Below are positions 36,201-46,347 of a stretch of DNA of 64,000 nt, one piece after another. The DNA is from Liolophura sinensis. Lineage: Eukaryota; Mollusca; Polyplacophora; Chitonida; Chitonidae. A program made the position numbers and the translations under genes. Numbering within the stretch: the stretch's first letter is position 1; every line of letters starts with the position of its first letter. Where the stretch lies: assembly GCF_032854445.1 (NCBI RefSeq), contig NC_088295.1, positions 51,627,249 to 51,691,248 of the forward strand, in the 5' to 3' direction. The notes under the pieces are model-generated. The model did not search any database, was not told the DNA's origin, and saw only the letters and a program-made list of their open reading frames with translations.

Positions 36201-39200
36201 GATATATCTATGTATATATAGTGACAGACTGTATGCTCACTCTAAAAGCTTATGCTTAATTAAGATTGGGTAATTATTTTTGTAATTACTGCCGTTTAGG
36301 TACTTGGTGCCCTAATGGATTTTCATGTACACAGATTTTGTCCATGCAACTCCTGCTAAAGCATTGCACCAATTTCCCTGAAACTTTGTATGTATCTGTT
36401 ATATATCATCTAAACATCTACAGGCTTAATAGTGACAACAGTTTGATTATTATTTTTAATTTCATTTATTCATGGAAATGTGTAAGATGGAAGGGGTCAA
36501 GTTAAATGTCTTTATCTTTTCGGCATCAGGAGTTTTTTTAGTACTTTAATGCTCCCAAGTGTTGTGAATGCTGTAAATGCACGATCGGTCAGTCAATCCA
36601 AAGCATGGTATTTGACTATTTGTTACTCTGGTGAAGAGTTGTTTCTCTCTCTGTTGGCATATCACAGCTTTAAGATTTGGCTTTTAAGTTGAGTGTAAAA
36701 GACTAAAAGGTTAAATTGGAAAATGTATTAATCAGAAGACTAAATAGGCCTGCACTGAACTACCTCCCTTGAGATCACTTTCCTGTTGGGGTCAGGTGGG
36801 ACCTCATGAAATGGCTGATGGCAAGTTTCAGAGTTAAAGCGGCACGAGCTAGTTGAAGATCTGGCATTAAGACAGATGTTAATTTTGTAAACTTATCTGG
36901 AAAGTCCAGTATAAACTTTATGTGTCTTTTAATCCATTCTGACATAATTTTAAAATCCTGGCTCTAATTAAATACAATAACTGTTTTGGCGAACTGCTGA
37001 AAAGCTGAAAACCATGAATGTCAAGTCTTAAGACCAGTATCTGCAACTCCCAAAGGATGATATCTAAAAAGAATTTGGCATTACGTCATATTTGCTGCCA
37101 TGTAACGAGGGAGATAGTTCAGAGCAGTCCTATTGGCCAGTAAGAATACCAAGGATATATCTGAAATATTGAATATTATGAAGTATCCATGACACAAACA
37201 AAAACCGGCCCCTGATAGCACAGTGTGTAGAGCGTCCGCTTAGGGAGCGGTACATCCAGGGTCAATCCCTGGGTTGAGTCACACCCAAGACCTTAAAAGA
37301 GGAAGTTTTAATTTCCTCACTTGGTGTTCAGCATGAAGGGGATAGTGTAACGACTGGTTGACCCGTATCAGTATAATGGCTCGAGCAGGGCGCCTTACTT
37401 GCCTTCGTTAAGGCATCTCAGTGAAGCAGCACTAGATAATAGAGCAGTGGAAATCCATCCTGCAACAAGGAGGCACATTACATGCACTCTAAGGATTCCT
37501 TCGTTGTCATATGACTGAAAAATTGTTAAATACGACGTTACACCCCAAGCACTCACTCACTCCATGACACAAACAAGCCTCTGCATGTACGTTTTACATT
37601 GTAGTCGTGAAATAACACAGGAGAATTTGGTTGTTTTCTTTTTATGTTGCGCAGAAGCTGGGTGCAGATAAACTATTAAGGTACGATTGTGTATGTCTAA
37701 CCGTAAGTCATGGGTGTTTTCTGTTCATAGGAAGCACAGATGTCTGATGTGGAGATGAATGGAATCATTGACATGACACGGTCTGACCCAGCATTTGATG
37801 CCCTCTTTCAGTTATTTGATAATGGTTAGTGCTTCCTGTCTCTCCATCAGTGTTACATACTTTTCATGTAGGAATAGTTATACCAAACTTGATGAGAATG
37901 TACAAAAATTTTGGCATTGCTGACTATAAGCATGGTAATTTCTAGCTCTCTTAGTCTGTGCCTGGTAGTGCTACAATATTTCTTGATATTAGCTGTCAGC
38001 TTACAAAACCTGATATGATATAGAGCAAAGCTCTGAAGTGGGAAGACATTCACAGTCTTACCAGATGTGTAGGTAGGTAATATGTATCCTGTGCAGCACC
38101 AGTGACCACAGGTCTGTGGCCAGCTTCATTAAAAGCTGAAACTATGTGAAGAAGGTGGTTTGTGTATTTGATGGACCTACTTTGGAGTAAAATAAGTCAA
38201 GACAGTCATGAGCTAAGATTATTAGATGCTCATGAATAGAATTATTCAGTTAAAAGACAAAGCCTTTGCTAATCTTCAGATAGAATGGCATCTGCAGAGT
38301 TTATTGCAATAGAATGATGGATACACAGTAGTGTATGTGTAGTGATACCTTAAAGTATTTTTAAAGTAAAAGAAAGATAAAATACGAAGTAAGGTTCATC
38401 ACAAAGACAGCTGAAAACTATGTCTAAAAGTACTTTCATTTATTTTTTTCAGATTTTTTTTTAGAGTGTTGAAAGGCATTAAAATATTTGAAAACTATGG
38501 TGGGTTTTATGAGCCGTATGGACGGTAGCGAGGAACTCTGACATCACATCCTTTTTTTAGCCTGATGTTCACCAGAAGGAAGGAAGTTTTGGTAATTTTA
38601 TTTCAGTAATCTTTCACTCATGGGTAAAAGGAATTATTTCCAACATTCAGTGTCGTGATCAGAGTTGGAAAAACTTCCTGTGACGTCAACAGTTCCTAAC
38701 CTCTGATAGTATGGTCCATTAAGCCCACCTTAGAATTCAAATGTTTGAGCGCCTTCAACTGTCTTAGCAAAAATCTAAAAAAATAAATGAAGGTATATTT
38801 ATGCATAGTTCTAAGTGGTCTACTTTGTGATGCCTATTTTGATTTTTAGAGATCTTTTCCTTTAATTGAGGTTGAAGTCATTGATAGTGATCTGCATGTT
38901 TGAATGTGTTGTGTTGACAGGGAATGAACAAGATGACAAGGGGGCTGGGGACCCGACTCTTTCCTTCTCCTCTCAGATCAGGATGGCCTTAGAAACAGAC
39001 GAAGACCAGCAGCAGATAGAAACAGACATGGCCACGGCTACTCTGCTGCAACTGTCTGAACGACCTTCCACATCCAATTGTGAGACAGCCCACAGTAATA
39101 GCAGAGTAGAGTCTTGCCAAAGAGTGCTGGACTGTGGTCAGTTTGGTGATGATGGCGAGCCTGTCCAGAAGCAGATGGGAAGTGGCCAAGAAATGGACAC

Positions 39201-42200
39201 TGAAGGAGCCAAAGGAAATGGTCTGAGTGTGAACAGTGATACAAAAGTGTGTGAACAACAGAGTATGAGTGGCTGCCATGCCAACCAAGCTAGCAGCAGC
39301 CATGTTGGAGTGGGTATCGTTGAAAATAATTTTCCAGCAGTTTCTGGGTCATGTGAGAGTTATGAGAAAGTTGTTGAGATAGTTACCACTGTCCAACATG
39401 AGGATGCCTCCTGTAATGACCAAGTGCACAGAGCAGAGAGGAGAAATACTGGTCAGAACACAGGGGACAGCAAAGCTAGTGTTTGTACTGCCAGCACAAA
39501 CCATAGTCCGGCTGGTAAATCCCCAGGTGGGGCCAGGTCTGTCAGTCAGAGTGTGACGACGAAGACTGATCTGCTGTCAGATATCAGGCCCTGCTCGAAC
39601 AGGGCTTGGGTTGATGCGTCCAGGCTTGAATTTCATGTAACATCAGAGAGCACATCCTCTCCTGCTCAGAGTTATCACTCATCTGTGCTAGGTCACAGTA
39701 GCAATAATGATGCACCCATAAGTTCTACAAGGGCAACAAAACACCCGCGGAAAGGGAAAAGGCCCCAGAACTCTGCAAAGGTCCAGATAAAAACATCTTG
39801 CGAACCAGTGGTTGTGGTTCTGGCCGAAAACAGTGGAGGAAGCAACACTGTAAATGATATGGATCAAGGAACCAAAATGTCAGATTATCACAAAGACACA
39901 TACAGGAGTTCCCAAGTATTAACAGCAGATGGGAAAGCCAATGTAATGCAGAAGAAGAACAAAGTTCATTCATCGACAGACGGAAGCAATAAGTCCAAAA
40001 TTCCTTCCCAAGAGAAAGTGAACGTGTTAAATACTTCTGAGTATGTTCCACTTGGTGATAACTTTGCACATGACAGCTCATCTGACCTTGATGATGGTCA
40101 TCGTTGTAAAGTGTCCAGTGATCCAATGCTATCCTCTACACCAAAGTGTTCTTCTCACAAACTAGGCCTCAGGAAATCTGATGGCTGTCCAGGTCCAGCT
40201 AGCGGAGCCCAGGGCTCACCAATGTCCAAGTCAACCAGCTCATTTGAACTCGCTGCAGAGAGTTTTGCTGCTGGATCAGAGCAGAACACATCTGGCAGCT
40301 TAGCGACAGCCAGGAAGGGGGATCTCACACAGTCTAGTTCCACTGTATCACCAGGTAAACATGACTTGCATTATGCCAGTACCATTTTCCTACAGGCAAT
40401 CAGAAATCTGGGGGCTGCTTTACTGTTAGATATTCTTTAGCCTCTGAAATCTCTCTCCTACTTGCATCTACATGTAGGTGTAACAGAACTGCATGTTTGA
40501 ATGAATGCTATGAAAGCTTAGCATAGTCTGTTGATTCAGCAATGTAACTAGTACACAAAACCTGACCAGTGGGGAATTTTGACGGGGACTAAAGCATTGT
40601 TCAACATTTTATAGCTTGGCATTGTAAACCTACAGGCCATGGAATTTGGGTGGTTGACGTAACCAAAATTACGATTACGGGTTTAAAGTTTTGAATAACC
40701 TTTCGGTACATTTCACCACGATTCTAAAACAGCCCAATTGTTCGCCCAAATTGATTACGTGAACACGTGGCTAATAAAGTCGGCCACAGTATTTCTCTGC
40801 AGATTTTTTCCTTTTATTTACTGTATCTTTGGCAAAGCCTATTAATTTGCGTATGGAGTTGGTTGTATTGCAGTACAGTCCACCATCATACATGTCCAGC
40901 GGAATCCTTGGATAGTACAATGGCTATATGGGAGGCCACAGCATGATCAGTATAAATCAGGGAACCACTATAAACCGTATTTGTTTTACACTCTGAGAAT
41001 CACACGGCTTTCAAGGCCAGAGCAGCAATTGCTATATTCCTGAGTATTTTCAGTTTTCTTTTGATGATAAATAATTACTTGTATAGTTAGTTACTTTTAG
41101 TGTGTGTAATATCCAACTGGCTTATGGAGCCCTGACCATCATTGTCTGATAAATTTGGTTTCGTCCACAGGGTGAAATGATATAGCCATTGACACAAAGG
41201 AATGTCAAAGATGACCAGCTCATGGAAAAATTGCTAACTATTGAAAGTTTAAATTCATTTCAAATTGAATGTCAGTTTACTCTGCCGACCGCTAGCTCAT
41301 CGGCACTACACCTGACTGACGAATGTCTAGCAAGTGTTGTGTACATAACAAAGGAGACATGTAGCGTGCATGCTCACGTGCGTGAAAATGTGGCGGAAAG
41401 TCAAATTGTACTTTCTTAGGCTAGCGGAAAGTTTTAATATTTTGTTTTAACATGGGAACCTTCTCAGGAGTTACCTATATGCCGTTGCAAAATTAATAGG
41501 TAGTTTGTAGACTGGACTTAACGGCACAAATGACAAGAGGCAGTGCATATGCATTGACCTGATTAATAAATAGAGCACGAACTTCAACGAAATTTGGTCA
41601 GATCAGAAAGCTGGTGACTGCATTTAGTGCATAATGGCATTGAGTTCAAGTTCAGTAGAGCACTTTGTGGCATCACGGCACCAGATGACAGCTTCATTCA
41701 TTTGTATTAGCTCTTGTTTTTTGCCAATGGACAAGTATTAAAACAACCTGGGAAGAGGTAGCTTTAACAACTGACAGGCTGTCGCGAGATCATACGCTGA
41801 GAATGGCCGGCAGCCTTGTATGGGTAACTCTTATATACTCGTTGAGCACGACACAGTTCAAGTGCTGCATTTGTTTGCACATTCCGGGGGGACAGATCAG
41901 CATAACCAATTTTTATCGGTCGGCACAATTACACTCCATGTAACGGGCACGCGGACAGTCGTTTCGTTCGCGTCAAATTTCGTGACCTGCCTTACTTGCA
42001 GTTGTGATGACTGAAATGTTCTGTTTTCTCAGATTTAACTATTAGACAATACTCTCATATTAATGAAGCATGGCCAGCTATGGTCATTTCGGTTAAAAGT
42101 GGGAAAGCACCTGTATGTATTGATATCCTGGATCACTGTACATTCTGACACTTAATGGTAATTTTTCATACTGACTAATGAGGCGTTTCAGAGAATAGCT

Positions 42201-45200
42201 CGTAACTGCATGTAGATGTATTTCTTAAGTTGTGAGTTTAGGCTGGGGAACAGTTCACTTGTATGCTGGGTCTGTTGTTGGATTATGCAAAGATGACATA
42301 CATGTATAAACTTCATACAGCTGGGACAGAAAGTTCTTTTCTGTGTTCAACCAGGCCATATCTGTTGTATTAAGAAAATAAAAATGTTGGTGTCCTAAAA
42401 GGAGGGAAGACAGTATTTTTCACAATAAATGAGCTGAACATCCATCATTTGACTACTAAAAGTAAAGGCATATATGTCTAATATAGAGCAAACTCTGTAT
42501 TGATGTTTTGTGGTGATAATTTTTCCACTGTTCCTGTTCACAGGTCTTTCAGCATTGCTGCAAATAGCGTCCATGCTGCCAGAGAGAGAAACTGTGAGCC
42601 AGGGGCAAGTTGTCACCACCACTGTGCAAACGTCTCAAGGTCAGGTGTCTGGAGAATTCATCATTACTCAAATCCATGAGCTGGCGGAGGGGTCACTGGG
42701 TGCTGAGGACCAGTGTTTACTTCCTCCTGGCAGTGTGAGGGAAGAGAATGAACAGAGTTCACTCCTGTCCTCCCCGATTGGGACTGCACAGGCACTGGTA
42801 TCCTCAACTAGCAACGCCCAGGGTGTCAATTGTACAGTCTCAGAAGAAATAGTGGAAAAAGTACATCAGGCCAAAGACAAGACTGCAGAGACTGCCTGTC
42901 AAAGGAGGACCAGTACAGCTGCCATTCCTTTTGCAAAGAACAGCCAAGAAACACTCATTTCTAACAAACTGACAACAGACAGCGAAGAGTTGTCAGAAGA
43001 AAACCGTCACAAACCATCTGCTGAGGATCAACATTCTTGTGCCTCAAGTCCTACTGGAAGGAAGGATGGCAACAAAAACTCTGCATCTAAATGTAGTGTG
43101 AAAAAAGCATCAGCAACAAAGCAGAATAAGTCAAGTGCTGGAAAACAAGATGCAGGCTGTAGCTCCGTGTCAAAGGCATTGCCGAGACGAAGCTCAAGGC
43201 TGGCAGACAAGTCCTCATCAGTCTCTCCAGAAAACAGTGCCAGCACTCCTGTGAAACATTTGGATGTCTCTTCACCATACTTTGTCAGTCCATCAACAGC
43301 AATGTGTGAGCAGCACACAAATTCATGTGTTGACTCTGCTTCTGAAAGGAACAGGGAAAACATGGCAGCTTCTTTCACCCCAGAGAAAGTGTCTACCACA
43401 AACGCAGGGAGGAAGCTCCCAAACTTAGACTTGGATGCTAATGGCGACAAGATTGTCACCCCAGCGAAAGTGTCTACCACAAACGCAGGGAGGAAGCTAC
43501 CAAGCTTAGACTTGGATGCTCCTGGTGATAAGACTATTGCTCCAAAGAAAGTGTCTACCACAAACGCAGGGAGGAATCTCCCAAACTTAGACTTGAATAC
43601 TCCAAGTGACAAGACTATCACCTCAGAGAAGGTATCTACCTCAAGTGCAGGGAGGAATCTCCCAAGCTTAGATTTGAATACTCCTAGTGAGACTAACTGT
43701 ATTGTAGGGTTCCATTAAGAAGACACTGAAAATCCCCATGAAAACAACAACCACGAAAGAGAATTAGCCCTGTTCAGGCCATTCCTGTGGAATGGTTGAA
43801 CACAAGTGGGCTCAACACAAGTTCCAAACAGAAAAGTGGAAGGCAACAAGGAAAGTGCATTTACAAGTGGCACCAACTTGCCCAATACCTTCACCACTCG
43901 TGCTGAAGCCTGTTGGATCTTTAGTCTGGTCTGGAATTTCTGCATTTCCAAGGCTTCAGTTCACACAAGTAGCTAAAGTGTAGTGCCTCTGACGGACAAC
44001 AGACTGCTACAAGGCACACAGCCATTGGCAAAATTAAGCGTACCATCATCAAGTATGACGACGAGTCATCAAGAAGATGTTAGGCCTGTTTTGCCATGTA
44101 GGAGTCAGCTGTAGAAATGGAGGACGCAAGGGTCAGTGGCGAGCCGAAATATACAGGCACTGAAAACTGCCACTGCTGCACCTGCTAGGGGAGTACTAGA
44201 TCTGTGTACTAAGCCGTCCACCAGTGAGGCCATGGAGAAATGTAAGGCAGCATTGTCTGCAAAGCTTAAGGGGAAGAAGCAGCCCAATGCAGAAGTGTCT
44301 GGTGTGGAACTAAAGCAAAAGCCAGCATGGGTGGGGATGCTCACTCTGACCTCACCACCATTGATTGGACACAGTTTAATGAGGACAAGCAGACGAGACT
44401 CACCAGCAAAGTCATGCCAGAGAATAAGAGGAGGAGGAAAAAGAGAGGTGTTAGGGAATGTGAGCAGGCTATTACACAGGGTATGGCACCCTTAATAATG
44501 ACAGGGCTCAGATCTTATTTTCGTATTGTGGTCAATCTCCTTTTCTCAGACAGATTGTGCAAATTTGTTGCTGGGAGGCACTGTGGAAATTTTATCTTGT
44601 CTCCCACTTGGGCCCATTTTTTGAAAGAGTTCTTTAAAGATTAGTGTCCAGGTTTTGTTACTGGTCCTAATTATAATGATTATAACTTGTTTGAACAGCA
44701 TATTAACAGGAGGGTTCGTGAAAAACGTTATAATGAAACAATAGTTGTGCTGCCCTAGCGGCCCCACGCTACCACTTAGCGGATGATGTCAAGATGGCCA
44801 ACCCAAGGCTGTTCATTATTTATTTGATTGGTGTTTTACGCTGCTCTCAAGAATATTTCACTTATACGATGGCAGCCAATGTTAAAGCGAAAGCTGAAAA
44901 ATTTGTCTATACTTATTACACGTCATTATCTGCACATTAAACTCCGAAGTGTTTCATGTATCCTGTAAAGGGATACAGAATCCATGCTGATTTGGCTAAC
45001 AGTGGAGATAAGATTTTCTGTGTTAAACCCTATAACCTTGGTCAAACTTCATTGAATCTGCCATCTTGGGTTAGGCAAAGCCTGGACCTGCGTATATCTC
45101 ACACCAGCCAATTTGTCAGTGCTGGCATAGTTAGAACCTAGCATTGCCTTTGGTAGAAGTGTTGCTGTTTGTTTGTGTTGTGGTATACACTATTGTAACA

Positions 45201-46347
45201 ATCAAGTAGTTGCTAGCTGAAACAAGCGAACGTTTTGTCGTTCCAGTAGAAATATATTTAAACTGCATTCAGCTTTCTCTGTTTGCAGGGAGCAGAGGCA
45301 AAGAAATCCAAAATGGTGAGTATATGATCGTATTGTAAACTTCATAAGAAATAAAAATCAAAAAAGATACTCTACCTGTATCCTGTAGGGCTTTTTATTC
45401 TTGGCTCTTGGGCATTGCTCAAGTACTAAGCCCAAAAGTGGACATTTTGTTTTAGAGGCAGGGCTTCCTGCAGGATAAAAATTTGGGCTCCCCGTATATG
45501 TTGAGATAACGTTCAGTTGGTTTTAATAAGGACTTTCTCCTGTCTGTTAAGGGCAATATTACATATTATATCACATAATAAAGGCCTTTCAAAAACAATT
45601 CCACACTAAAACAGACAAACAAACAATTATTTTGGATATAATTAAGGTTTGCTTGCCTGGATGTGACACAACAGCATTTGGAACATTTTTTCCCACCATG
45701 CATCAGCCATTTTTCAAACATTTGAAATAGTGTTACAGATCAAAGAAAATGTAAGGTGCTGTGGAGACTAGCTATTGTTTGATTGATGCCTAGATCTGTA
45801 CCATAGAAAATTTCACCCAAAGACAAAGAAAACACTAAAATGAAAATACATGTATTTTAATTGAAAGATCATTGAACACTATAAATCAAAATAGTTTGAA
45901 TGAGTAAAATCCTTTCAGAACATTAGACTCTTTTGTGATCTGTTGGGCATCAGTGATGTTACATTCATATTTTTTGCTTGAAATAGTTTGTTTCAATATT
46001 CATTTCAGTGAATGCATTCATAACTCTATATATTTTGAATGATGGAATCTAGTGCGTTTAAAATAAATTGCAAAAAGCTCAAATGACGTCACTAGTCCCT
46101 ATATGCTCAGAAAAGGCCACCATATTATCCAAAGTTTTAAGTGCATGTTATTAGGTTGAAAAAAATTCTGAAAAAAAGTAAAACAACTTTCCTAGTTCAC
46201 ACAATACAGTTTTTGTAGAGAAAAGATGGGTATGAAATCTATTTTTTGATTTATATTTGATAACTGCTTCGTTTTCTTGTGTTTTAGGATGTTGATTTGT
46301 CTGAACTGGAGATAGAGAAGTTGTTGAGCTTTGTTCACAAGACATAA
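22510..46347 (+). CDS. NPAT: NPAT homologue, histone-gene transcription coactivator (first exon not found, exon 9 frame-broken)
   Basis: NPAT is the nuclear LisH protein of the histone locus body that activates replication-dependent histone genes and is a cyclin E-CDK2 substrate in vertebrates. Exons recognised: 22510-22680, 29501-30490, 33187-33310, 33974-34151, 34779-34988, 37731-37824, 38921-40354, 42544 to about 44453, 45289-45315, 46288-46347. Evidence: C-terminal LisH half (GYLKRENCAKAYKALLKESS), ALWKQFDELV, a basic cluster SPRRKRFAPKRRS across exons, ELQKKLAENINK, MTRSDPAFDALFQLFDNG, two long Ser/Thr-rich disordered exons, and a short acidic-hydrophobic C-terminus after DVD. Splice phases agree through exon 9, except that the first coding exon was not confirmed. 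From about 43700 to 44450 the frame is broken several times. Vertebrate NPAT is about 1,430 residues; this model is of similar size. Confidence 0.9.
22681..23528. other. NPAT intron, no gene seen
   Basis: AT-rich intron immediately after exon 2; no repeats of note. Confidence 0.55.
23529..23869 (+). CDS. Candidate two-exon coding fragment inside an NPAT intron, unknown family
   Basis: Exon 23529-23675 (49 codons from ATG, ending GTAAGT) encodes FVGPTVRCHLRCATKAHQRL and continues His, Cys and Arg rich to RRHIWAQQTHVE. A second piece, 23831-23869, has acceptor TTGCCTCCCAG and donor GTAAGT and adds ITVPRVNILNRPE in the same phase. Two consensus donors with matching phase are unusual for random sequence. 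The spaced Cys and His residues could bind metal, but no known domain was recognised. No further exon in phase was found. It may be part of the same multicopy element as the decayed copy at 25821. Confidence 0.35.
23990..24700 (+). mobile_element. Putative non-autonomous element (AACCACTGAACCGATCG type)
   Basis: A sequence with TCTTCTCAAGAACCACTGAA, TTTTCAAATTTGACATGCAG, CCGGTCAAAACTCTGGAAGC and AACTCGAGAACTATGGCAGC, phrasing I recall from dispersed repeats of marine invertebrates. It begins with a GGGATCCC..GGGATCCC inverted pair and may end at GATGGGAATCCTATTGC. Boundaries are uncertain. Confidence 0.4.
24701..25820. other. NPAT intron, unassigned
   Basis: Low coding signal. A weak tRNA-like string at 24993-25048 (GATGGCCGAGCTATCAGTAG) was noted. 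A GATCCGATCCGGGATCCCGG palindromic patch occurs at 25314. Confidence 0.4.
25821..27070 (+). pseudogene. Decayed copy of an uncharacterised multicopy metazoan coding family
   Basis: Preceded by an acceptor-like TTTATTTTCAG. Coding text in several frames: MALSGAERAKRYKEKKANQ, a Lys/Arg-rich helix (RSRAYRDITQRKHKFTNEKR), LIHGSILRKYRMLERP, AVSSFLERYDKQLMPGQRD, MVLSDNMHFLHAKFLYENPQ, KLAYSSFCSLRPYWLITPE and a Cys-containing block (NQKCMYGECILCEDKQL). The order SGAER, basic helix, RD or YD with K..KKQ, LSD...LH.KFL.E.P, F..LRP.W, C.Y.EC..C is one I recall from repeated uncharacterised proteins of fish and marine invertebrates. At least three frame changes and stops; 3' part cut by SINE sequence near 27100. 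Lies within an NPAT intron. Confidence 0.6.
27111..27297 (+). mobile_element. SINE family 1, 5'-truncated
   Basis: Starts near TCTCACCAATGCGG, retains B box and 3' domain, ends AATCAGATAAATAAA. Directly abuts the decayed coding repeat at 25821-27070. Confidence 0.85.
27815..28192 (+). mobile_element. SINE family 2, 5'-worn copy
   Basis: Shares over 300 bases with 37205-37563: AAAAGAGGAAGTTGTAACTT, TTCAGCATGAAGGGGATAGT, CAACAAGGAGGCACATTAC and the 3' end GACTGAAAAATTGTTGAGTA. Head is decayed. NPAT intron between exons 2 and 3. Confidence 0.82.
28193..29500. other. NPAT intron before exon 3
   Basis: No conserved coding segment; T-run at 29250-29272. Ends in the exon 3 acceptor. Confidence 0.5.
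29501..30490 (+). CDS. NPAT: NPAT exon 3
   Basis: Acceptor TTTGCGCAG, donor GTGAGT, phase 1 on both sides, 330 codons. It begins ETRTLKCGQPATALWKQFDE, aligning with the vertebrate segment preceding SSLWKKLD. The rest is Ser/Thr/Gln-rich and disordered, with a possible DNA-tethering basic patch (KQGRPRLSDR). Low complexity beyond the first 40 residues leaves only length and context as support. Confidence 0.88.
30595..30830. mobile_element. Relative of the 12885 MITE-like repeat
   Basis: GGATTCAGAATCTATGCTGA, GACAGTGGAAGTAGG, CCTTGGTCACACTTGA and, later, CACACCAGCCATTCAGCAAC, in the same order as at 44965. NPAT intron between exons 3 and 4. Confidence 0.45.
31788..31810 (+). repeat. Homopolymer G run
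   Basis: About 22 consecutive G after a T-run, then TGGGGGAGGAG; likely polymorphic and error-prone in assembly. NPAT intron. Confidence 0.95.
31898..32166 (+). mobile_element. SINE family 1, full length
   Basis: A box GGCCTCTGTGGCTCATTTGG, B box GAGTTCGAGTC, 3' domain and AAAT tail all present. In the NPAT intron between exons 3 and 4. Confidence 0.92.
32437..32582 (+). mobile_element. SINE family 1 with large 3' deletion
   Basis: Complete tRNA-like half to GCCGTACGTGGGAA, then joins AATCAAATAAATAA. The central and 3' domains are lost while the tail remains. Confidence 0.88.
33187..33310 (+). CDS. NPAT: NPAT exon 4
   Basis: Acceptor AATTGTAG, donor GTACTT, phase 1 in and phase 2 out. Encodes GIGATTPVKQTSLSEHVHV and ends TKGKSPRRK plus two bases of Arg, comparable to the SPGRRKS segment of vertebrate NPAT. 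Confidence 0.8.
33974..34151 (+). CDS. NPAT: NPAT exon 5
   Basis: Acceptor GTGCCCAG. It completes Arg, giving RFAPKRRSSG, a basic cluster with exon 4 that looks like a bipartite nuclear localisation signal. It continues Gly/Ser-rich to HHEDSMDIP. Donor GTATGT at 34152; a second in-frame GTAAGA lies six bases further, so two codons could be optional. Confidence 0.82.
34779..34988 (+). CDS. NPAT: NPAT exon 6, KLAENINK segment
   Basis: Seventy codons, phase 0. SLVEQLLENTELQKKLAENI then NK matches the invariant SLQEKLAENINK segment of vertebrate NPAT. A Pro-rich stretch and SLEDILDIH follow, just before donor GTAAGC. Confidence 0.93.
34989..37204. other. NPAT intron between exons 6 and 7, left part
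   Basis: AT-rich, several short open frames (35076-35267, 35743-35967) without homology or paired splice sites. TATATATAGATATATC-type simple sequence near 36190. Confidence 0.5.
37205..37563 (+). mobile_element. SINE family 2, full length
   Basis: tRNA-like head (TAGCACAGTGTGTAGAGCGT with B box GGGTCAATCCCTGG), a long body, the same ATTGTTAAATACGACGTTA 3' domain, and a CACTCACTCA tail. NPAT intron between exons 6 and 7. Confidence 0.85.
37731..37824 (+). CDS. NPAT: NPAT exon 7, SDPAF segment
   Basis: Acceptor GTTCATAG, donor GTTAGT, phase 0 in and phase 1 out. Encodes EAQMSDVEMNGIIDM then TRSDPAFDALFQLFDN, the most conserved NPAT segment after LisH (vertebrate ESDPAFQALFDLFDYG). This exon makes the identification firm. 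Confidence 0.95.
38921..40354 (+). CDS. NPAT: NPAT exon 8, long disordered exon
   Basis: Acceptor GTTGACAG, donor GTAAAC, phase 1 on both sides, 478 codons without a stop. Ser, Asn, Asp and Gln rich, no predicted fold. Basic patch TRATKHPRKGKRPQNSAKVQ near the middle; scattered SP and TP dipeptides are possible CDK sites. Corresponds by position to the large central exon of vertebrate NPAT. Confidence 0.88.
40355..42543. other. NPAT intron between exons 8 and 9
   Basis: No recognised gene or repeat family. Short open frames at 41189 and 41820 have no coding support. Confidence 0.5.
42544..44453 (+). CDS. NPAT: NPAT exon 9, intact to about 43705 then frame-broken
   Basis: Acceptor TGTTCACAG, phase 1. 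The first 390 codons are open: LSALLQIASMLPERE at the start, acidic and Ser-rich middle, a basic patch near 43180 (LPRRSSRLADKS), then four 27-residue repeats (KVSTTNAGR.LP.LDL). The frame stops at 43716-43718. Coding-like text resumes in other frames: GSIKKTLKIPMKTTTTKEN from 43708, SPVQAIPVEWLNTSGLNTSS from 43766, IGKIKRTIIKYDDESSRR before 44083, NIQALKTATAAPARGVLDLC from 44148, and TIDWTQFNEDKQTRLTSK then a KRRRKKRG basic tail to about 44453. No single reading frame spans this part. Confidence 0.75.
44816..44881 (-). mobile_element. SINE family 1, 3' fragment
   Basis: Reverse orientation, tail and the AAGAATATTTCACTTATACG domain only. NPAT intron between exons 9 and 10. Confidence 0.82.
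44965..45140. mobile_element. Relative of the 12885 MITE-like repeat
   Basis: Starts GGGATACAGAATCCATGCTG, continues TTTGGCTAACAGTGGAGATA, and ends near CACACCAGCCAATTTGTCAG, the counterpart of the other copy's right arm. In the NPAT intron between exons 9 and 10. Confidence 0.5.
45289..45315 (+). CDS. NPAT: NPAT exon 10, 27-nt microexon
   Basis: Acceptor GTTTGCAG, donor GTGAGT, phase 0 on both sides. Encodes GAEAKKSKM, a basic lead-in to the C-terminus comparable to the Lys-rich stretch that precedes MDVDKFLLSL in vertebrate NPAT. Confidence 0.78.
46288..46347 (+). CDS. NPAT: NPAT exon 11, C-terminus
   Basis: Acceptor GTTTTAG, phase 0. Encodes DVDLSELEIEKLLSFVHKT and a TAA at 46345-46347; the vertebrate protein ends DVDKFLLSLHYDE. 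Conservation of the terminal hydrophobic helix indicates selection on this end even though the upstream exon is frame-broken. Confidence 0.85.
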   Translation, partial: DVDLSELEIEKLLSFVHKT

